In this document: positions 44,254 through 52,758 of the stretch, piece after piece
Layout of the letters: each line of letters begins with the position of its first letter
Position numbering within the stretch: the stretch's first letter is position 1
Assembly: GCA_937895345.1 (NCBI GenBank)
Contig: CALAWP010000078.1
Span: forward strand, 62,001 to 126,000
Direction: 5' to 3'
Source of the DNA: an uncultured Paenibacillus sp.
Lineage (GTDB): Bacteria; Bacillota; Bacilli; Paenibacillales; Paenibacillaceae
Length of the DNA stretch: 64,000 nt
Translations under genes and position numbers: made by a program
The notes under the pieces: generated by a model
Told to the model about the DNA's origin: nothing
Database searches by the model: none
What the model saw: only the letters and a program-made list of their open reading frames with translations

Positions 44254-46164
44254 CTATACAAGCGAATAAATCCAGTAATAAAATTCGTTCCAGGCTCTCG
44301 TTTCTCCGGCCTGCGCATACTCCAGCCTGATCGTAATTTCCTGTTTGCCCGACGTATACGCCCCCGGTATGTCGAATTCGTCCTCCAGCCAGCGCTTGTA
44401 TGGATTCCGGTCGGCATAATACCAGCTTCTTTCCGCCACGAGCGTCCCGTCCACGTAGACGCGCGCCTTGTGCCTCCCCGTCATCTGATCCGCTCTTCTT
44501 CGCAGCCTTACCCCTTTGTTGTTCGGGTCGACGGCGGCGATAAACTCGCTCCAGCCCTCGGTTTCGTGCCCCGTGTCCCGTACGGCCTTCGTATCCTCGC
44601 GGCCTTCGTAAAACGACTCCAGCGTATAATAGCCGCGGCTGCCGGACGATTTGTACTGATGGACGCCTTCCGACCGTTTATCCCCGATGTCGAGTTCATC
44701 CGTGAGTTTCATGCCGGGTTCGTCGACGCCGTAATAAAACAGCACGCCGGAATGCCGGAGGTACTGGTTGTTGTATTCCCCTGCTTCGATGCCGAATACG
44801 AGCTCGGAACGAAACGGATACCAGTCTCCGCTGCACAGCCTGACCATCGACCAGGGATTGTCCGGCAGTCCGTCGTAGGCGCTGGAAGGATTCGTCTCCG
44901 GCGGCGTCGGAAATCCCCAGCCGTAGCAGATCCAGCTCTCCGAGCCGTCGCTTTCCACTTGCGGCGTACCGTTACCGTCAATGTAGACCCGCACGTCGCC
45001 TTCGCAGCTGATGATGCCCGGCGTCCGGGCAATGCCGGTAACCAGCCCCGCCACAAGATGGCCTCTTCCTTCGATCCGTCCGATGATGCTGTCGGAGCCC
45101 GGCGTCGCCTTGGACGCGTAATAAGGCGTCGTACGGAAATAGCCGGTGCGACCTTCCTTGTACCATTCGTTGTATGCCGTCGCAGTCCGAATTTCCCAAG
45201 AGGCAAATCGCGCTTCCTCGGAGCCGCGGTTGATCAGCTCGATGCGGGCTCCCTTCCAGAAGGGCATCGGAAAATAGTTGTACAGCCGGCCGTCCTCGCG
45301 CCGGCCGTGGGATAAGACGCCGATGGCGTTAAGCCCGAGCTCGTTGCCGAAGAAAGCGCCGACCGGACATTCGATGTCCGGACGACCGTTTCCGTCCCAA
45401 TAAGCCCGGATCCATAGCCGGTTCAAGTCGAAGGCGGCGCTCGCCTCCGGCATCGCCATTATCGAGACGACGCTGCCGCAGCCCGTTTCGTCCAGCACCT
45501 CGACCGTTTCGCCGGGGCGAACGACAAGCGATTCGAAGGCATGCGCCCTGGCCGGCACGGGCGGCTTCGGATCCGCCTTCCCCGCACCGTTCCACATATC
45601 GATCAGCCGGTCATAGCGTTCGAGACCGGTAAACGTCTCGACGCCCGAGGCATCCGCATACGAGTGATAAACGACATGCCCCCAGCCGCCGTCGCCCTTG
45701 TTCGCCCCTTTCAAGCGCAGGCTGGACGTAATTTTGCAAGATTGAGCAAACGGCATCGGAACGAAGCTGCGAACGACGCGAATCGGTCCCCTTCCGTTGT
45801 CGTCCGGGCCCCAATACGCATCCGCCAGCGGCTTCACGAACGGATGCTTGCTTCCGAATTCCGAAGGCTTGATTTCAAAGCGGGGAGAGGATTCTCCGTC
45901 AAAATAAAACCGGAACAGCGGTTCCTCGCTTTCGGGATACCGGTGCTGAACAAAGTTGTAGATGCAGCCCGGACCTTCCGCATCGAAGATGACCCATTCT
46001 CCGTCTTGTTCATACAGCCACCAGTCCCAGTCGGCATTATGACCCTGCTTGTCGATGCTGCCTTCGTAGCGGACCTGAACGCCGTCCTTCAGCAACGGCA
46101 GCCATTCGAACCTTTCCATGCTCGCAAGCCCTTTCGGCTGCGGTACTTCCTCTCTCGTCGGCAC
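44254..46164 (-). CDS. GH172 (DUF2961) family glycoside hydrolase
   Basis: A 636-residue cytosolic protein without signal peptide. The segments FDAEGPGCIYNFVQHR, FRFYFDGESSPRFEIKPSEFG and CPVGAFFGNELG are typical of DUF2961 proteins, now GH172, which contains difructose-dianhydride enzymes and alpha-D-arabinofuranosidases. The GTG at 46164 has GGAGGG 6 bases upstream and is preferred over the internal ATG at 46119. The frame is open up to 46443, but that part is remnant sequence. It may end the operon that starts at 55347. A C-terminal beta-sandwich (about 480-636) completes it. Confidence 0.85.
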   Translation of the reverse strand: MPTREEVPQPKGLASMERFEWLPLLKDGVQVRYEGSIDKQGHNADWDWWLYEQDGEWVIFDAEGPGCIYNFVQHRYPESEEPLFRFYFDGESSPRFEIKPSEFGSKHPFVKPLADAYWGPDDNGRGPIRVVRSFVPMPFAQSCKITSSLRLKGANKGDGGWGHVVYHSYADASGVETFTGLERYDRLIDMWNGAGKADPKPPVPARAHAFESLVVRPGETVEVLDETGCGSVVSIMAMPEASAAFDLNRLWIRAYWDGNGRPDIECPVGAFFGNELGLNAIGVLSHGRREDGRLYNYFPMPFWKGARIELINRGSEEARFASWEIRTATAYNEWYKEGRTGYFRTTPYYASKATPGSDSIIGRIEGRGHLVAGLVTGIARTPGIISCEGDVRVYIDGNGTPQVESDGSESWICYGWGFPTPPETNPSSAYDGLPDNPWSMVRLCSGDWYPFRSELVFGIEAGEYNNQYLRHSGVLFYYGVDEPGMKLTDELDIGDKRSEGVHQYKSSGSRGYYTLESFYEGREDTKAVRDTGHETEGWSEFIAAVDPNNKGVRLRRRADQMTGRHKARVYVDGTLVAERSWYYADRNPYKRWLEDEFDIPGAYTSGKQEITIRLEYAQAGETRAWNEFYYWIYSLV

Positions 46165-46189
46165 TGTGCGCCCTCCATCCATGTATCGA

Positions 46190-46443
46190 TTATCCGATGC
46201 CGGCGAACCGGCAGCCCGGCCGCGGCCCGGAGCCGCCGGACGTCCTTCGCTGGCGGCGGAACTCGTTCGGATTGCAGCCCGCAATCCGTTTGAACACTTT
46301 GCTGAAATAGGTATATTCCGGCGAAAATCCGACCTTTGCGGCAATGTCGCCGCAACCTCCATATCGAACCGCGGCCAGGCGACCTGACGGCGCAGCCCGA
46401 AGCGGGCCAGCGATTCGTCTTCCACAATCGCAACCTTGTACAC
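46190..46443 (-). pseudogene. Internally deleted YesN-type response regulator
   Basis: From 46443 a good start with AAGGAGG reads MYKVAIVEDESLARFGLRRQ..FDMEVAA, the first 32 residues of a receiver like that of the regulator at 44073. After a point within GCGGCGAC the homology continues in another frame as GDIAAKVGFSPEYTYFSKVFK..NPNEFRRQ, the very end of an AraC-type regulator, and stops at 46190. About 450 codons and the frame are lost. It cannot give a working regulator. Confidence 0.85.
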
Positions 46444-46464
46444 GATGCCGCCTCCTTCCGTTCG

Positions 46465-46560
46465 TCACGTCTCGACGACCGGCAGCTTCCCGAAGCCGCA
46501 GCGGTAAGGCTCGCCGGTAAAAAAGACGGCCTTCTTCCCGCCCATGTTGCCCATGTCTTC
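46465..46560 (-). pseudogene. Possible N-terminal fragment of a zinc alcohol dehydrogenase
   Basis: After the lactonase gene a frame reads MGNMGGKKAVFFTGEPYRCGFGKLPVVET and stops at 46465. KKAVFFTG...KLPVVE looks like the first strand and turn of medium-chain dehydrogenases. The rest of such a gene is absent. The match is short and the call tentative. Confidence 0.35.
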
Positions 46561-46601
46561 CGGGAACCGCTTGCAAGTCGGCGATTTCGCTGTCAGGCCA
46601 T

Positions 46602-47555
46602 TCAACGGCCGCGGAAACGAAATGCCCGCGCCGGATTGCCGATCATCAGCTTGCTCAGCTGGCGCTCCGTCGCTCCGCAGCGGCGAAGCAGCGGCAGGAA
46701 CGATGCGGCGATATGGGTAAGCCCGATCGTTCCCCCATAGGCGCGAAGCCGGGCGCGCGTCGTATCCAGCCCCGCCAGCAGCCGGTCCTCCCAGCCCGCC
46801 TCCAGCATCCCCGCGATCCAGCGGGCTTCCTCTTCGTCGCTGTGATACTTGTATCGCCCGATCGTGTCGTATTCCAGATAAACGCCGCGCTCCAGCAGTT
46901 TGCGGTGGATGTCCGGACGGTCCAGCTTTCGGTCGAGATGGCAAATGATGATGCCGTCGGGAGGCACCCCCTCGCCGATATAATAATTGCTCAGCCATTC
47001 CGCCTGCTCCGCCGACTCGACATGGCACAGAAGCGGAGCGCCCGTCTCGAGCGCGGCGGCGGCGGCGGCGCGAAACCATCGTTTGTCGGGATCGTTGATC
47101 CTCTCTTCGTCGACGGCGGTCTTCAAGACGCCCGCCCTTGCCGAAATCCGCTCTCCCGGCTCCGCACGGTCCGTTCCGACGTGCATGCCCTTCGTCAATT
47201 CGCCAACGAACAGCTCGCGCAGCTCCGACTCGGCGAAGCGGCGAATCCAATGCCGCTCGCCGTACATCGCGAACTTATGAAAGCCGGTCGATGCGGCAAT
47301 GTGAACGCCGGACAGCTCCGACGCGCGGACAAGCTCCGCTTCCATCCGGCCGCAGCCAAGCGGCTGGGCGTCCACAACCGCCCGCCCGCCGGCGGCGTAA
47401 AATTGACGAAGCTCGGCCAGCGTCAAATCGAAATCGTCGATGCGCAAATCCGGGTGAATTTCCGCCGGTCGTCCCGGCGCCAAAAACAAATGCTCGTGAC
47501 TATGGCAAAATCCGAGCCGCTCCGGCGGCACCGGACCAAGAACCGTTTGAATCAA
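46602..47555 (-). CDS. Phosphotriesterase-like (PTE family) metal-dependent lactonase
   Basis: A 317-residue TIM-barrel amidohydrolase. Metal ligands are visible as HSHEH near residue 18-22, the carboxylated Lys in GVLKTAVDEE, His of LLCHVES, His of IICHLDR and Asp of AGLDTTRA. Most sugar-locus members of this family hydrolyse lactones rather than phosphotriesters, which would fit a dehydrogenase product in this operon. The ATG is 13 bases after fucI's stop with a GGGGGCATG-type site. Substrate unknown. Confidence 0.82.
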   Translation of the reverse strand: MIQTVLGPVPPERLGFCHSHEHLFLAPGRPAEIHPDLRIDDFDLTLAELRQFYAAGGRAVVDAQPLGCGRMEAELVRASELSGVHIAASTGFHKFAMYGERHWIRRFAESELRELFVGELTKGMHVGTDRAEPGERISARAGVLKTAVDEERINDPDKRWFRAAAAAALETGAPLLCHVESAEQAEWLSNYYIGEGVPPDGIIICHLDRKLDRPDIHRKLLERGVYLEYDTIGRYKYHSDEEEARWIAGMLEAGWEDRLLAGLDTTRARLRAYGGTIGLTHIAASFLPLLRRCGATERQLSKLMIGNPARAFRFRGR

Positions 47556-47568
47556 GACGCATGCCCCC

Positions 47569-49362
47569 TTACTTCCCGTAGAGCGGGCCGTAAGCGGCGC
47601 ATGCGCGGAAATCGGCTCCCTCCAAATCTTTAGTGCCGAAGGCGCTCCAGGCGCTCGGGCGGAATATCCGCTTGGCGCTTACGTTGTGCATATGGACCGG
47701 AATGCGCAGCATGCTGGCCAGCGTAATGAGTTCGGCCCCGATATGGCCGCAGCTGACCGCGCAATGGTTGGAGCCCCAATGCTCCATGACCGTATACGTT
47801 TCGCCGAAGACGGGATCTCCTTCGACGAGAATGGGCGCGAACCAGGTTGTCGGCCACGTCGGCGTCGTGCGCCGGTCGAGCTTGTCGTGCACCTCGGCGG
47901 GCAGCTCGATCGTATAGCCTTCCGCCAGCTGCAGCACCGGACCGACGCCTTCGACCAAATTCAGCCGCGCCATCGTCGCCGGCATGCCGCCTCGCGTCAC
48001 GAAATCGGTGGAATGGCCTCCCCCGGCAAATTGATCCATGTACGTCGGACGCCATAACGTCGCCTCCAGGCAGCGCTCGATTTCCTCCTCCGTAATTTCC
48101 CAATGCGGCTTCATGGCGGGCTTGCCGTCCTTCGTTTGTTCGCCGGTGCCGTCCAGCGCGGCCGGTCCGGAATTGATCAGGTGAAGGATGCCGTCCGCCG
48201 CCCGCCCTTCCAATCGGTAACCCGTTTCCCGTTCCACGGCTTCAGGGCTCCAGTACGTGCGGACGTCGGCGAAAATTTGCGCCGCATGCGTCAAATAATG
48301 ACTGAACAGCATCGTAATCGCATTCAGGTTGTCGTTTTCCGTAGCGACAATATAAGGCTCCCGCGCACCGTTCCAATCGAAGGAGCTGTTCAGCACCGCC
48401 TCGAGAAAATCGGCGCTCGGCCAATGGTCGGTCCATTCCCGCTGGCCCTGGAAGCCGGAAGCGGCCGCATTGTACCCATAAGCCTCTTCTTCGAAGCCCA
48501 ATTCGGCAAGCTTCGGATTGCCGATCATCAGGTCGCGGACGATGAGCGCCATTTGGACGGCCGTCTCCCAATTTTTGTCCTTCTGCCCGTCCGGAATGGC
48601 CATGTCCGCCGGATTCGGGTCGGGGCCGATGCGGCATTTGGCGCGCACCCAGGCGAGCGCGCGCTCGAATTCCTCCGCGTCGTAAATCCGCCGCTCGATG
48701 CGCCGCGCCACCTCGGTCATGTCGACGTAACCGTTTGTCATGCCCAAATAGTTTTGATAAAACGAGTCGTCAACGATGCAGCCTGCGATGCCCATCGACA
48801 CGGAGCCGATCGACAGATAAGATTTGCCCTTCATTAAGGCGACCGCAAGACCGGCGCGCGCAAACTGCAGCAGCTTCTCCTGCACGTCGTCCGGAATCGT
48901 CACATCGTCCAAATTTTGGACATGCCGCCCATAAATTTTGAATGCGGGCAGACCTTTCTGGTTATGCGCCGCATGGAGGGCGCCCATGTAGACGGCCCCC
49001 GGGCGTTCCGTCCCGTTAAAGCCCCAGATCGCATGCGGCAGCGTCGGATTCGTCTCCATCGTCTCGAGCGGGTAACACCAGCCGAGCGCGACGGTAACGA
49101 TGACGCCGACGCCTTCCCGGGCAAACCGGTCCGCGCAATTCGCCGCTTCCTTCATGCCGGAAATGCAGACGTCGTTCACGACGCATGCCACGGGAGACCC
49201 GTCCGGATAACGCAATCGTTCGGAGAGCAACTTGGCGGCGTTCTCCGCGAGCCGCATCGTTTGTTCCTTCAACGCCTCTTTGACGAGCTTGCGCCGGTCG
49301 ATGATCGGCCGAATGCCGATCTTCGGAAAGCCGCCCTCGTACCGGTGTTTCAAATCTGCCAT
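47569..49362 (-). CDS. fucI: L-fucose (D-arabinose) isomerase
   Basis: A 597-residue metal-dependent aldose-ketose isomerase. It reads close to E. coli FucI throughout: KIGIRPIIDRRK, IWGFNGTERPGAVY, MKGKSYLSIGSVSMGIAG, FQGQREWTDHWP with LNSSFDWNGAREP, TENDNLNA, and the C-terminal WGSNHCAVSCGHIGAELITLASMLRIPV. Known FucI proteins act on L-fucose and D-arabinose. No fuculose kinase/aldolase pair follows; the operon instead holds a 3-epimerase-like protein and a xylulokinase-like kinase. GGAGG lies 8 bases before the ATG. Confidence 0.93.
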   Translation of the reverse strand: MADLKHRYEGGFPKIGIRPIIDRRKLVKEALKEQTMRLAENAAKLLSERLRYPDGSPVACVVNDVCISGMKEAANCADRFAREGVGVIVTVALGWCYPLETMETNPTLPHAIWGFNGTERPGAVYMGALHAAHNQKGLPAFKIYGRHVQNLDDVTIPDDVQEKLLQFARAGLAVALMKGKSYLSIGSVSMGIAGCIVDDSFYQNYLGMTNGYVDMTEVARRIERRIYDAEEFERALAWVRAKCRIGPDPNPADMAIPDGQKDKNWETAVQMALIVRDLMIGNPKLAELGFEEEAYGYNAAASGFQGQREWTDHWPSADFLEAVLNSSFDWNGAREPYIVATENDNLNAITMLFSHYLTHAAQIFADVRTYWSPEAVERETGYRLEGRAADGILHLINSGPAALDGTGEQTKDGKPAMKPHWEITEEEIERCLEATLWRPTYMDQFAGGGHSTDFVTRGGMPATMARLNLVEGVGPVLQLAEGYTIELPAEVHDKLDRRTTPTWPTTWFAPILVEGDPVFGETYTVMEHWGSNHCAVSCGHIGAELITLASMLRIPVHMHNVSAKRIFRPSAWSAFGTKDLEGADFRACAAYGPLYGK

Positions 49363-49384
49363 GACTTTTCCTCCCGTCTTTCGC

Positions 49385-50236
49385 TTAGGTCTGCAGGCCG
49401 TGCTTCTTCATCAATCCTCTGACGAACGCCACGCCCTCCCGGACGAGCGTATCTCCGTCCGGCGCGAGCTGCCGCCATACCCAGGTTTTCATGTTGTCGG
49501 TGACGTCGACGAACGATTCGAGCGCGGCATAGCCGGAATAATTCAACTCGCCCAGCGCGCGGAAAATGTCGTCCCAATGAACAAGTCCCGTTCCCGGAAT
49601 GCCCCGGTCGTTCTCGCACAGATGGTAGTGGATTAAATCCTCGCCGGCTTCTATCGTCGCATCGTAGAAGCTTTTTTCCTCGATGTTCATATGGTACGTG
49701 TCGAGATGAATGCGGATGTTCGGCTCGCCGATCATCGCTTTCAGCTTTTTCGCCTGTCCGCAGGTGTTGATCAAATTCGATTCGTAGCGGTTGACCGGCT
49801 CGATGCCGATTTGAACGCCGTATTCGCGGCCGACCTTGGCCGCTTCGCGGAGCCCTTCCGCCGCCAGCTCCCATTCGCGCTCCGCCGGCCGGCGGTTCGT
49901 CTCCTTGACGTGCTCGGAATAGACGACGCCGGAAAAGCTTGTCTTGCCGATGGCGGCGGTCGCCCGCACGCAAGCTTTCAAGTAAGCGATCCCGTTGGCG
50001 CGAATATCCGGATCGGGACTGGTAATGTCGGTGCCGCGAAGCAGCACCGTCGACGTGACGGCATCCGTTCCCGCGTCCCGCAGCCGCTTCTTAACCGCTT
50101 CGGTGTCAAAGGCGTCCAGCGTCATGAGCGGAATTTCAATAAAGTCCAGCCCGAGCTTGACCGTACGGTCGATCAAATCCAGCGTTCCGTTGTTCCATTC
50201 CGAGCACCAGGCGTACGCGTGTATGCCGAGTTTCAT
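49385..50236 (-). CDS. Ketose 3-epimerase-like TIM-barrel protein
   Basis: A 283-residue sugar isomerase/epimerase. Active-site features of the D-tagatose/D-psicose 3-epimerase branch are visible: Glu in GIEPVNRYESNLINT, Asp and His in HLDTYHMNIEE, HLCENDRGIPGTG and the final Glu in YAALESFV. Such enzymes invert C3 of free ketoses and often accept D-ribulose/D-xylulose. The ATG overlaps the stop of the dehydrogenase gene before it by 4 bases; GGGGGG is the ribosome site. Confidence 0.85.
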   Translation of the reverse strand: MKLGIHAYAWCSEWNNGTLDLIDRTVKLGLDFIEIPLMTLDAFDTEAVKKRLRDAGTDAVTSTVLLRGTDITSPDPDIRANGIAYLKACVRATAAIGKTSFSGVVYSEHVKETNRRPAEREWELAAEGLREAAKVGREYGVQIGIEPVNRYESNLINTCGQAKKLKAMIGEPNIRIHLDTYHMNIEEKSFYDATIEAGEDLIHYHLCENDRGIPGTGLVHWDDIFRALGELNYSGYAALESFVDVTDNMKTWVWRQLAPDGDTLVREGVAFVRGLMKKHGLQT

Positions 50237-51177
50237 CGCGATATCCCCCCGCTTAAAAATTGAATGACGTGCTCCGAAGCCATAACTCCCATGTTGTCGA
50301 CCGCATTCACCGTGGAAGCGGCGCAATGGGAGCCGATGACAATATTGTCCAGACTCAGCATTTCGGTATTGTCGGGCGGCTCCTGCTCGAACACGTCGAT
50401 GCCCGCGCCCCATATCCGTCCGTTACGCAGCGCTTCGTACAACGCCCGCTCGTCGATCAGACCGCCTCTGGCCGTATTGACGAGCACCGCCGCCGGCTTC
50501 ATAAGCGCCAGCTCCCTGCCGCCGATCATATGGCGGGTCGACGGCATAAGCGGCACATGCAGCGATACAAAATCCGATTCGGCCAGCAGCGCGTCCAGGG
50601 AAGCCGCGTACGTCACTCCGTGTTCGGCCGCGAACGCTTCGTCCCGCCGGTCGTCGTACGCCAGGACGTTCATCCCGAAGCCCGCCGCCCTGCGGGCGAC
50701 GGCTTTGCCGATATGGCCGAGCCCGACCAGCCCCAGCGTCCGGCCGTACACGTCGACTGTCGTCGGCTTCGTCCAGTCGCCGAGCCTGCATGCCGCATCG
50801 ATGTTCACTACCCTGCGCGCGGCCGCCAGCATGAGCGCGAAGGCGTAGTCGGCAACCGCTTCCGTATTGGCGCCTGCGCTTGTCATCACCGGAATGCCCC
50901 GCTCGGCGGCGTATTCGGTATCGATGTTGTCCGTGCCGACGCCGTATTTGGCGATGATCTTTAATTTGCCCGCTTCCTTCAGCACTTCGCGGTCGAGCGG
51001 ATCTACGCCGACGATGACGGCGTCGGCGTCCCGAATTTGCCGTCTCATTTCGTCTTTGGTCAAGATGCGGCCGTGCGGATTCAGCACCACCTCGAATCCG
51101 CTCGCCTTCAGCATGTCGACCGGCGCCGCGCTGATCTTCCCGAAGGATCGGGGCGTCACGAGCACTTTTGGTCCCAT
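50233..51177 (-). CDS. D-2-hydroxyacid dehydrogenase family protein
   Basis: A 314-residue NAD-dependent dehydrogenase of the phosphoglycerate dehydrogenase-like group. The cofactor motif is GLVGLGHIGKAVARR; catalytic residues appear as Arg in NTARGGLIDE, Glu in VFEQEPP and His in VIGSHCAAST. It lacks an ACT domain, so it is not a full SerA. The substrate in this operon is probably a sugar-derived hydroxy or keto acid. GGAGG lies 10 bases before the ATG. Confidence 0.87.
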   Translation of the reverse strand: MGPKVLVTPRSFGKISAAPVDMLKASGFEVVLNPHGRILTKDEMRRQIRDADAVIVGVDPLDREVLKEAGKLKIIAKYGVGTDNIDTEYAAERGIPVMTSAGANTEAVADYAFALMLAAARRVVNIDAACRLGDWTKPTTVDVYGRTLGLVGLGHIGKAVARRAAGFGMNVLAYDDRRDEAFAAEHGVTYAASLDALLAESDFVSLHVPLMPSTRHMIGGRELALMKPAAVLVNTARGGLIDERALYEALRNGRIWGAGIDVFEQEPPDNTEMLSLDNIVIGSHCAASTVNAVDNMGVMASEHVIQFLSGGISR

Positions 51178-51199
51178 TGGCTTCCCGCCTCCTTCCGGC

Positions 51200-51781
51200 T
51201 CAGCTCCACTTCGGATTGTCGATGACGGCCGGCTCCCCGTTCCGCTCGACGACAATACGGCGGAAGCCCTTCGTTTCGATCGACCCGTAATCGTGCCCCG
51301 CATCCGCCCGGAATACGTAAAACGTGATCAGCGGCTCGGTGCCCGTATTGATGCTCCGGTGCGCGTATCTTCCCGGCACGTAAACGGCCCTGCCCGGCGT
51401 GAAGGGCTCCGCCGCCCACTCGCCCTCCGGATTTTCCATCAGCATCAGCCCTTGGCCGCCGATGCAGTAATACACTTCCGCGGTATCCAATATCGTGTGG
51501 AAATGCCCTTTGGTCATGTAATATTCGTCCCCCACCTTGCCGGGATAAACGATGCTCGTGCCGAATGCGAGGTTGCCTTCCGATTCCTTGACGCCCAAAT
51601 CGTAAAATTCATACAACAGCGGATCCTCGCTTTGCAGCATTCGCTCCAGCGCGGTATCGTCCGCATACATCCCTTTCATGGCGGACAATCGGCGTTTGAT
51701 TGAAGGCTCCGTATCCGACAGCCCGCCGGTCAGGCTGAAATAAACGGAAAACGGGTCGCTTCTCATTCCTTTCGATGCCAT
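51200..51781 (-). CDS. Cupin-type phosphoglucose isomerase-like protein
   Basis: A 193-residue cupin. The segment YYMTKGHFHTILDTAEVYYCIGGQGLMLME has the HxH...E metal ligands, and PGRAVYVPGRYAHRSINTGTEPL gives the second histidine, as in the archaeal-type glucose-6-phosphate isomerase family. In this context it may act on another aldose/ketose or its phosphate. GGAGG lies 10 bases before the ATG at 51781; it begins 20 bases after the previous stop. Confidence 0.83.
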   Translation of the reverse strand: MASKGMRSDPFSVYFSLTGGLSDTEPSIKRRLSAMKGMYADDTALERMLQSEDPLLYEFYDLGVKESEGNLAFGTSIVYPGKVGDEYYMTKGHFHTILDTAEVYYCIGGQGLMLMENPEGEWAAEPFTPGRAVYVPGRYAHRSINTGTEPLITFYVFRADAGHDYGSIETKGFRRIVVERNGEPAVIDNPKWS

Positions 51782-51800
51782 ATCGCTCTTCCTCCTCTTG

Positions 51801-52751
51801 TCAGGACTGCGGTTGCCCGGTTTGCAGCCGCAGGGCAATCGCTTCCAGTCTCTTGAACGTTTCATGGCCGATTTCCATATGGAAAACGTCCTGCATCACT
51901 TGCGTCCAGCCGTGCAAAAAATAAATCCATCCGTCTTCGACATGCAAAGCGCGCGCTTCCTGCTGCCGGCGCGCCTGCTGCAGAAACAGCAGGTCTCCGC
52001 GGTAGTTGAGCTCCCAGACAAGGCTGCCGCCCGGAAATACGGCGTCGTCGGTCAGCGGCGAGCCCGGGCGGTCCTTGCCCAGCCCGGTGGCGTTGACGAC
52101 GAGCGAATGCTCCGGCAGCCTCCGGAGCACGGCGTCGTTGTCGGCCGGCCCGGGACTAAGCACAAATTCGAATTGCGTCGGCGTATCGAGCTTGCCGAGC
52201 AGCGCCTTCGCCGAATCGAGCCGCGCCTGGCTTCGGTTGCTTATCATAATTTTGCGGGGGACGTTCGTTCCGCGTTCTTGACGCGTCAAGTACGAGCTGA
52301 TCGCCAGCGCGCTGCCGCCGGCTCCCATGAGAAAGACCTCGCCGTCCTTTTCCCAGAATCGCTCGGGCACGAACGCTTCCATCGCCAAGCCGCTGGAAAT
52401 CGGATCTTTGGCCTTGCCGGCCAGACGGTCTCCAACCTTGGAAATGGAAGACAGCTCCTCGAACATCAAGGCGTATTCGTCCAAGTCGTCGAACAGATCG
52501 TTCGCCGCGCGGTACAAGTCGATTTTGTGCGTCGTGACGAGCGCGCCAAGCGCATTCGGATCGCGTTTAATAAACGATACGGCTTCTCGGTACAGCTCCG
52601 CCTCGGCATGGATCGGGAGATCGATGCCGCGAATGCGGGCGCCGAGTCCCAGCTCCTCCGCCCAAAGCGGGAACAGCTTCATGATCGACGATTGTCCGGT
52701 CGTTACTCCGATAAAATAAAATGTCGGTTTGTCGTTAGCCTTGTAAGTCAT
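51801..52751 (-). CDS. Shikimate dehydrogenase-like oxidoreductase
   Basis: A 316-residue protein of the AroE/quinate dehydrogenase fold. The N-terminal part has GVTTGQSS in place of the GxPxxxSxSP substrate motif and ALVTTHK with the catalytic Lys; the usual NTDG is replaced by AKDPISSG, which keeps an Asp. The NAD(P) loop is FLMGAGGSALAI. As it stands within a sugar operon and differs at the substrate site, a polyol or cyclic sugar derivative is more likely the substrate than shikimate. Confidence 0.8.
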   Translation of the reverse strand: MTYKANDKPTFYFIGVTTGQSSIMKLFPLWAEELGLGARIRGIDLPIHAEAELYREAVSFIKRDPNALGALVTTHKIDLYRAANDLFDDLDEYALMFEELSSISKVGDRLAGKAKDPISSGLAMEAFVPERFWEKDGEVFLMGAGGSALAISSYLTRQERGTNVPRKIMISNRSQARLDSAKALLGKLDTPTQFEFVLSPGPADNDAVLRRLPEHSLVVNATGLGKDRPGSPLTDDAVFPGGSLVWELNYRGDLLFLQQARRQQEARALHVEDGWIYFLHGWTQVMQDVFHMEIGHETFKRLEAIALRLQTGQPQS

Positions 52752-52758
52752 CGCCCGC

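Noticed and set aside
44254..46443. A single 729-residue protein fusing a receiver start to a GH172 enzyme
   Set aside because: The first 32 residues are a regulator remnant, the next about 60 are out-of-frame regulator sequence, and a GTG with a strong ribosome site at 46164 starts the true enzyme.
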